Origin: Arcobacter sp.
GTDB taxonomy: Bacteria; Campylobacterota; Campylobacteria; Campylobacterales; Arcobacteraceae
DNA: 56,005 nt
Assembly (NCBI GenBank): GCA_003252105.1
Contig: QKDL01000032.1
Span: forward strand, 1 to 56,005
Reading direction: 5' to 3'
Both the position numbers and the translations under genes were made by a program. Below are positions 52,776 through 56,005 of the stretch, piece by piece. Each line of letters opens with the position of its first letter. The first letter of the stretch is position 1. The notes under the pieces were generated by a model, which was given only the letters and a program-made list of their open reading frames with translations, was not told where the DNA came from and did not search any database.

Positions 52776-53696
52776 ATGACAGAAGCAAAATACATCTGGA
52801 TGGATGGGAAATTTGTTGATTGGCATGATGCAAAAGTTCATGTATTAAGCCACACTTTACACTATGGAAATGGTGCAATTGAAGGGACTAAAGCATATAA
52901 AACACATGATGGAAGATGTGCTATATTTAAACTTCAAGAACATACGAAAAGATTAATAAATTCAGCAAAAATGACACTTATTGAAGTACCTTTTACTGCT
53001 GAGGAATTAAATGATGCACAAATAGAGTTATTACAAAAAAATGAGTTATTTGAAGGTGCATATATTAGACCTTTGGTATATTTAGGTTACGGAGTTATGG
53101 GGCTTTACCATAAAGATGCACCTGCACAGGTATCTATTTCTGCTTGGGAATGGGGAGCATACTTAGGTGAAGAGGGTATGAAAAAAGGTGTTAGAGTAAA
53201 AATCTCATCTATGACAAGAACTCCAAATACATCAGGTATGGGAAAAGCAAAAGCAGTTGCAAACTACTTAAACTCTCAAATGGCAAAATTTGAAGCAGTT
53301 GAAGCTGGTTATGATGAAGCTTTATTAAGAGATGACCAAGGTTATATTGCAGAAGCTAGTGGTGCTTGTTTCTTTATAGTTAGAAATGGTGAGATTATAA
53401 CTCCTCCAAACGATAACACTTTAGAGTCAATCACTCAAGCAACAGTTATAGATATTGCAGAAGATTTGGGTTATAAAGTAACAAGAAGAAGAATTACAAG
53501 AGAAGAGATTTATATAGCTGACGAAGCTTTTTTTACAGGAACTGCTGTTGAAGTAACTCCTATTAGAGAGGTTGATTGTAGAATTATTGGTGCAGGTGAA
53601 AGAGGACCAATAACAGAAAAACTTCAAAAAGCGTATTTTGATGTAGTTCAAGGTAAGAATGAGAAATATCAGAAATTCTTAACATACATAAACTAA
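52776..53696 (+). CDS. ilvE: Branched-chain amino-acid aminotransferase
   Basis: A class IV PLP enzyme for the last step of Leu, Ile and Val synthesis. The 306-residue protein has the family signature: YIWMDGKFVDWHDAKVHVLSH, YGNGAIEGTKAY, IRPLVYLGYGVMG, the Lys-bearing GKAKAVANYLNSQMAK, EAGYDEALLRDDQGYIAEASG and DEAFFTGTAVEVTPI. Its length equals that of typical bacterial IlvE. AGGATATTTAAG precedes the ATG. Confidence 0.95.
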   Translation: MTEAKYIWMDGKFVDWHDAKVHVLSHTLHYGNGAIEGTKAYKTHDGRCAIFKLQEHTKRLINSAKMTLIEVPFTAEELNDAQIELLQKNELFEGAYIRPLVYLGYGVMGLYHKDAPAQVSISAWEWGAYLGEEGMKKGVRVKISSMTRTPNTSGMGKAKAVANYLNSQMAKFEAVEAGYDEALLRDDQGYIAEASGACFFIVRNGEIITPPNDNTLESITQATVIDIAEDLGYKVTRRRITREEIYIADEAFFTGTAVEVTPIREVDCRIIGAGERGPITEKLQKAYFDVVQGKNEKYQKFLTYIN

Positions 53697-53709
53697 AAAG
53701 GGATAATTT

Positions 53710-54795
53710 ATGCCAATTGATAACGACTATTTTAAAAATAGACAACAACAAAATAAAAATAGCGGTAATTCAAATGGAGGAGGTGGAAACTATCAACCAC
53801 CTTTTGAACCACCAGAATTTTTTAAAAATTTTGGTAAAAAAGCAGGATTTCTATATGTAATTATTGTAGTTATTGCAGTTTTATTTCTTACAAAACCATT
53901 TATGACTATTGAGTCAGGTAATGTAGGGATTAAACAAACATTAGGTAAATATGAAGAAGTTCCTTTAAGACCAGGTTTTCATTTTATAATTCCTGGATAT
54001 CAAAAAGTTACTATTATTGATACAAAAGTTAGGCTTATGAACTATGCTTCTGTAGAGACTAGTAGTGGATTTGATCAAAGTATTAGAAGCAATCCAGCTA
54101 TTAATATTCTTGATGCAAGAGGATTACCTGTTTCTATCGAACTTACAGTTCAATATAGACTTACAGCTGATGGTGCTCCTGCAACTATTGCAACATGGGG
54201 ACCAGCATGGGAAGATAAGATTGTAAATCCAGTTGTAAGAAATATAGTTAGAAATGTTGTTGGTGGATTTAACGCAGAAGAGTTACCAACAAGAAGAAAT
54301 GAGATTGCAACAATGATTGAAAATGGTATTAGAACACAGATTGAATCATTAGAGGGTAAACCAGTTTCTGTTGAATCTGTTCAATTAAGAGAGATAGTGT
54401 TACCACCAAAAATTAAAGATCAAATCGAAAGAGTTCAAATAGCAAATCAAGAAGCTGAAAGAGTTAGATACGAAGTACAAAGAGCAAAACAAGAAGCTGA
54501 GAAAAAAGCTGCCTTAGCAAAAGGGGAAGCTGACAAAAATAGAATTGAAGCTCAAGGTAGAGCAGATGCTGTAACTATTGAAGCAAAAGCGCAAGCAAAA
54601 GCAAACCAAGAGATTGCAAATTCTTTAACACCAAAACTTCTTCAAATGCAACAAATTCAAGTTCAAGGTAAATTTAACGAAGCACTTAGAGAAAATAAAG
54701 ATGCAAAAATTTTCTTAACTCCTGGTGGATCTACTCCAAATATTTGGGTTGATACAAAAGATAAAACTAGAGATACTGCAATAAACAGTAAATAA
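53710..54795 (+). CDS. Prohibitin/SPFH-family membrane protein
   Basis: A 361-residue inner-membrane protein. A Gly/Asn-rich N-terminus is followed by one membrane helix (about residues 48-62, GFLYVIIVVIAVLFL), an SPFH domain (about 70-230, PGFHFIIPGYQKVTIIDTK) and a long coiled coil (EAERVRYEVQRAKQEAEKKAA). Relatives such as HflK/prohibitin form large ring-shaped membrane scaffolds that influence FtsH proteolysis. It lies 13 bases after ilvE. A short hairpin follows its stop. Confidence 0.9.
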   Translation: MPIDNDYFKNRQQQNKNSGNSNGGGGNYQPPFEPPEFFKNFGKKAGFLYVIIVVIAVLFLTKPFMTIESGNVGIKQTLGKYEEVPLRPGFHFIIPGYQKVTIIDTKVRLMNYASVETSSGFDQSIRSNPAINILDARGLPVSIELTVQYRLTADGAPATIATWGPAWEDKIVNPVVRNIVRNVVGGFNAEELPTRRNEIATMIENGIRTQIESLEGKPVSVESVQLREIVLPPKIKDQIERVQIANQEAERVRYEVQRAKQEAEKKAALAKGEADKNRIEAQGRADAVTIEAKAQAKANQEIANSLTPKLLQMQQIQVQGKFNEALRENKDAKIFLTPGGSTPNIWVDTKDKTRDTAINSK

Positions 54796-54814
54796 AGGTG
54801 AGTTTTCTCACCTT
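54795..54814 (+). terminator. Hairpin after the prohibitin-like gene
   Basis: AAGGTGAG (54795-54802) pairs with CTCACCTT (54807-54814) around TTTT, extendable past one bulge by AAAT/ATTT. The T-run is weak, so partial termination is likely. Confidence 0.5.
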
Positions 54815-54831
54815 ATTTAGGTTATATAAAG

Positions 54832-55119
54832 ATGTTGAAACTATTATCGATAATCTTCTCTTTTCAAATTTTTTTATTTTCTCAAACTGTTGATTTGTCT
54901 GACAAAAATCTAGAAGTTGATTTACCTAAAGATTCTTGGTTAAAAACAAAACAAGATTATGAAAAAGAACAACCCTATGAAAAAAACCCAAATATTGAGC
55001 TTTCTGAAAAAGTAAAAAAGAAAGAGAATTTGGAAATTGATACAGAAGTAGGTATAAATAAAGATAATCTACAGCAACCAATTGATAAAGTAAAAGTAAA
55101 TGTTGGAACAAAATTTTAA
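54832..55119 (+). CDS. Small secreted hypothetical protein
   Basis: A 95-residue protein with an N-terminal signal peptide ([18 protein letters not shown]) and a highly charged, Lys/Glu/Asp-rich mature part with no cysteine. No family was recognised. It may be periplasmic and largely unstructured. It lies between the prohibitin-like gene and hisIE, eight bases before the latter. Confidence 0.65.
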   Translation: MLKLLSIIFSFQIFLFSQTVDLSDKNLEVDLPKDSWLKTKQDYEKEQPYEKNPNIELSEKVKKKENLEIDTEVGINKDNLQQPIDKVKVNVGTKF

Positions 55120-55127
55120 GGCAAAAT

Positions 55128-55814
55128 ATGGAAAATATTGATACACAAATAGATTGGGAAAAGATGTATGGTCTTATTCCTGTAATAACACAAGATTTTT
55201 ATACAAATGAAGTTCTAATGCTAGCATATATGGATAAAGAAGCTTTAGAATTAACTCAAAAAACAAAACAAGCACACTATTTTTCTAGAAGTAAAAAAAG
55301 AATTTGGAAAAAAGGTGAGACTTCAGGACACTTACAACATATAAAATCAATATATGTAGATTGTGATAATGATACACTTTTATTAAAAGTAGAACAAGTA
55401 GGAGTAGCTTGTCATACAGGAAGAAAATCTTGTTTTTTTACTAATTTAGAAACAAATGAAGTAGAAAGTTCAGTTGAAATAGATGTTAACACTTCTTATG
55501 GGGTAATAGATAACTTATACCATGTAATAGAATCTAGAAAAAACGATGACCCCCAAAAATCTTATACAGCTAAGTTATTACAAGGAAAAGAAAACTCTAT
55601 GCTTAAAAAGATTGTAGAAGAAGCAGGTGAGTTCACTTTTGCAATTAAAGATAATGATGAAGAAGAGATTATCTATGAAGCAGCTGATATTGTATATCAT
55701 ATGATGGTTGCATTAGCTAGTAAAAATATTCATCCAGATAGAATAAAACAAGAGTTAGCAAGACGATTTGGATTATCAGGAATAGAAGAAAAAAATTCTA
55801 GAGTAGAGGATTAA
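55128..55814 (+). CDS. hisIE: Bifunctional phosphoribosyl-AMP cyclohydrolase / phosphoribosyl-ATP pyrophosphatase
   Basis: Catalyses steps 2 and 3 of histidine synthesis. The 228-residue protein has the N-terminal HisI domain (about residues 1-115): [32 protein letters not shown], the metal-binding YVDCDND and [12 protein letters not shown]. The C-terminal HisE domain (about 125-225) has [20 protein letters not shown] and [13 protein letters not shown]. It is the last clear gene on the plus strand. The order HisI-HisE is the usual fusion. Confidence 0.96.
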   Translation: MENIDTQIDWEKMYGLIPVITQDFYTNEVLMLAYMDKEALELTQKTKQAHYFSRSKKRIWKKGETSGHLQHIKSIYVDCDNDTLLLKVEQVGVACHTGRKSCFFTNLETNEVESSVEIDVNTSYGVIDNLYHVIESRKNDDPQKSYTAKLLQGKENSMLKKIVEEAGEFTFAIKDNDEEEIIYEAADIVYHMMVALASKNIHPDRIKQELARRFGLSGIEEKNSRVED

Positions 55815-55820
55815 TCCTCT
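55805..55820. terminator. Short palindrome between convergent genes
   Basis: AGAGGA (55805-55810) and TCCTCT (55815-55820) pair around TTAA, spanning the hisIE stop and the stop of the small minus-strand ORF. It is a weak candidate for a shared terminator. Confidence 0.4.
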
Positions 55821-55918
55821 CACTCTCCATTTCTGATAAATTGTTTTACAACAAAACTAAGTCCCATAAATATCAATAATCCCACACCTAAAAAGATGAA
55901 AATTTCAGTTAGAAACAT
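55820..55918 (-). CDS. Possible 32-residue membrane protein
   Basis: A 32-codon frame with a strong AAGGGGGAAG Shine-Dalgarno before its ATG and TATAAT-like boxes further upstream. The product MFLTEIFIFLGVGLLIFMGL continues SFVVKQFIRNGE and is a single membrane helix with a basic C-terminus, the layout of small accessory subunits of membrane complexes. It shares a palindrome with hisIE at its end. No homologue was recognised; the ribosome-binding site and composition are the evidence. Confidence 0.5.
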   Translation of the reverse strand: MFLTEIFIFLGVGLLIFMGLSFVVKQFIRNGE

Positions 55919-56005
55919 AACTTCCCCCTTATGTTTATATATCTAATTATAAAACTACTATTCTTAATTTAATTATAAAATATCATAAGTTTATCTTATA
56001 TATAA

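Overview
The window looks like a chromosomal segment of a Campylobacterota bacterium, most probably an Arcobacter-group organism. The DNA is strongly AT-rich. It carries a ThrRS of about 600 residues with a shortened N-terminus, histidine kinases with the AHQWRQPLS H-box common in this phylum, a porin-like protein with an N-terminal coiled coil, and many short overlapping operons. The placement is inferred from gene content and style, not from a marker-gene comparison.

Layout. 1-420 is a hairpin-rich stretch with no recognised gene. 477-3630 (minus) is the translation cluster thrS-infC-rpmI-rplT. 3806-6401 holds a hypothetical gene, a porin-like outer-membrane protein and a small periplasmic cytochrome-like protein without a CxxCH haem motif. 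6495-14983 (plus) is a housekeeping run: rqcH-like NFACT protein, cdsA-dxr, two small genes, an RBBP9-type hydrolase, tsaD, an SUI1/YciH protein, nnr-cutA and thiG. 15089-16174 holds seven tRNA genes (Pro, His, Arg, Leu, fMet, Gly, Gln) with a consensus promoter in front and a 51-codon ORF inside. 16320-19662 is a histidine kinase overlapping a substrate-binding lipoprotein gene.

19997-32673 (minus) is a complete C-P lyase operon: phnF-C-D-E-G-H-I-J-K-L-M, a hexapeptide transferase, phnN, an endonuclease/exonuclease/phosphatase-family protein, an MFS transporter and phnP. It would import phosphonates and convert them through ribosyl intermediates to PRPP and phosphate. Its regulator gene phnF is divergent from an aldo/keto reductase, and the shared promoter region holds a perfect 48-bp palindrome made of three TTGTA-NN-TACAA sites at 13-bp pitch. 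33810-39024 (minus) is a hoxE-F-U-Y-H-W set encoding an NAD-linked bidirectional [NiFe] hydrogenase and its maturation protease.

39201-43426 (plus) carries luxS, a small methyltransferase-like gene, a REC-PAS-PAS-HD-GYP response regulator, an MnmD-like tRNA methyltransferase and an ORF6N protein. 43464-52601 (minus) has a gamma-glutamyltransferase overlapping a GCS2-type ligase, three small membrane or helical proteins, a DMT exporter, metH and a methyltransferase. 52776-55814 (plus) has ilvE, a prohibitin-like protein, a small secreted protein and hisIE. A 32-residue membrane ORF may end the window.

The most unusual signals are two intact genes (hoxW at 34232 and mnmD at 42103) whose only well-placed start codon appears to be ATA, the triple operator at 32723-32770, structured spacers on both sides of phnD, a candidate small RNA at about 19800-19860, and a pair of mutually exclusive hairpins that sequester the ribosome-binding site of the SUI1 gene.
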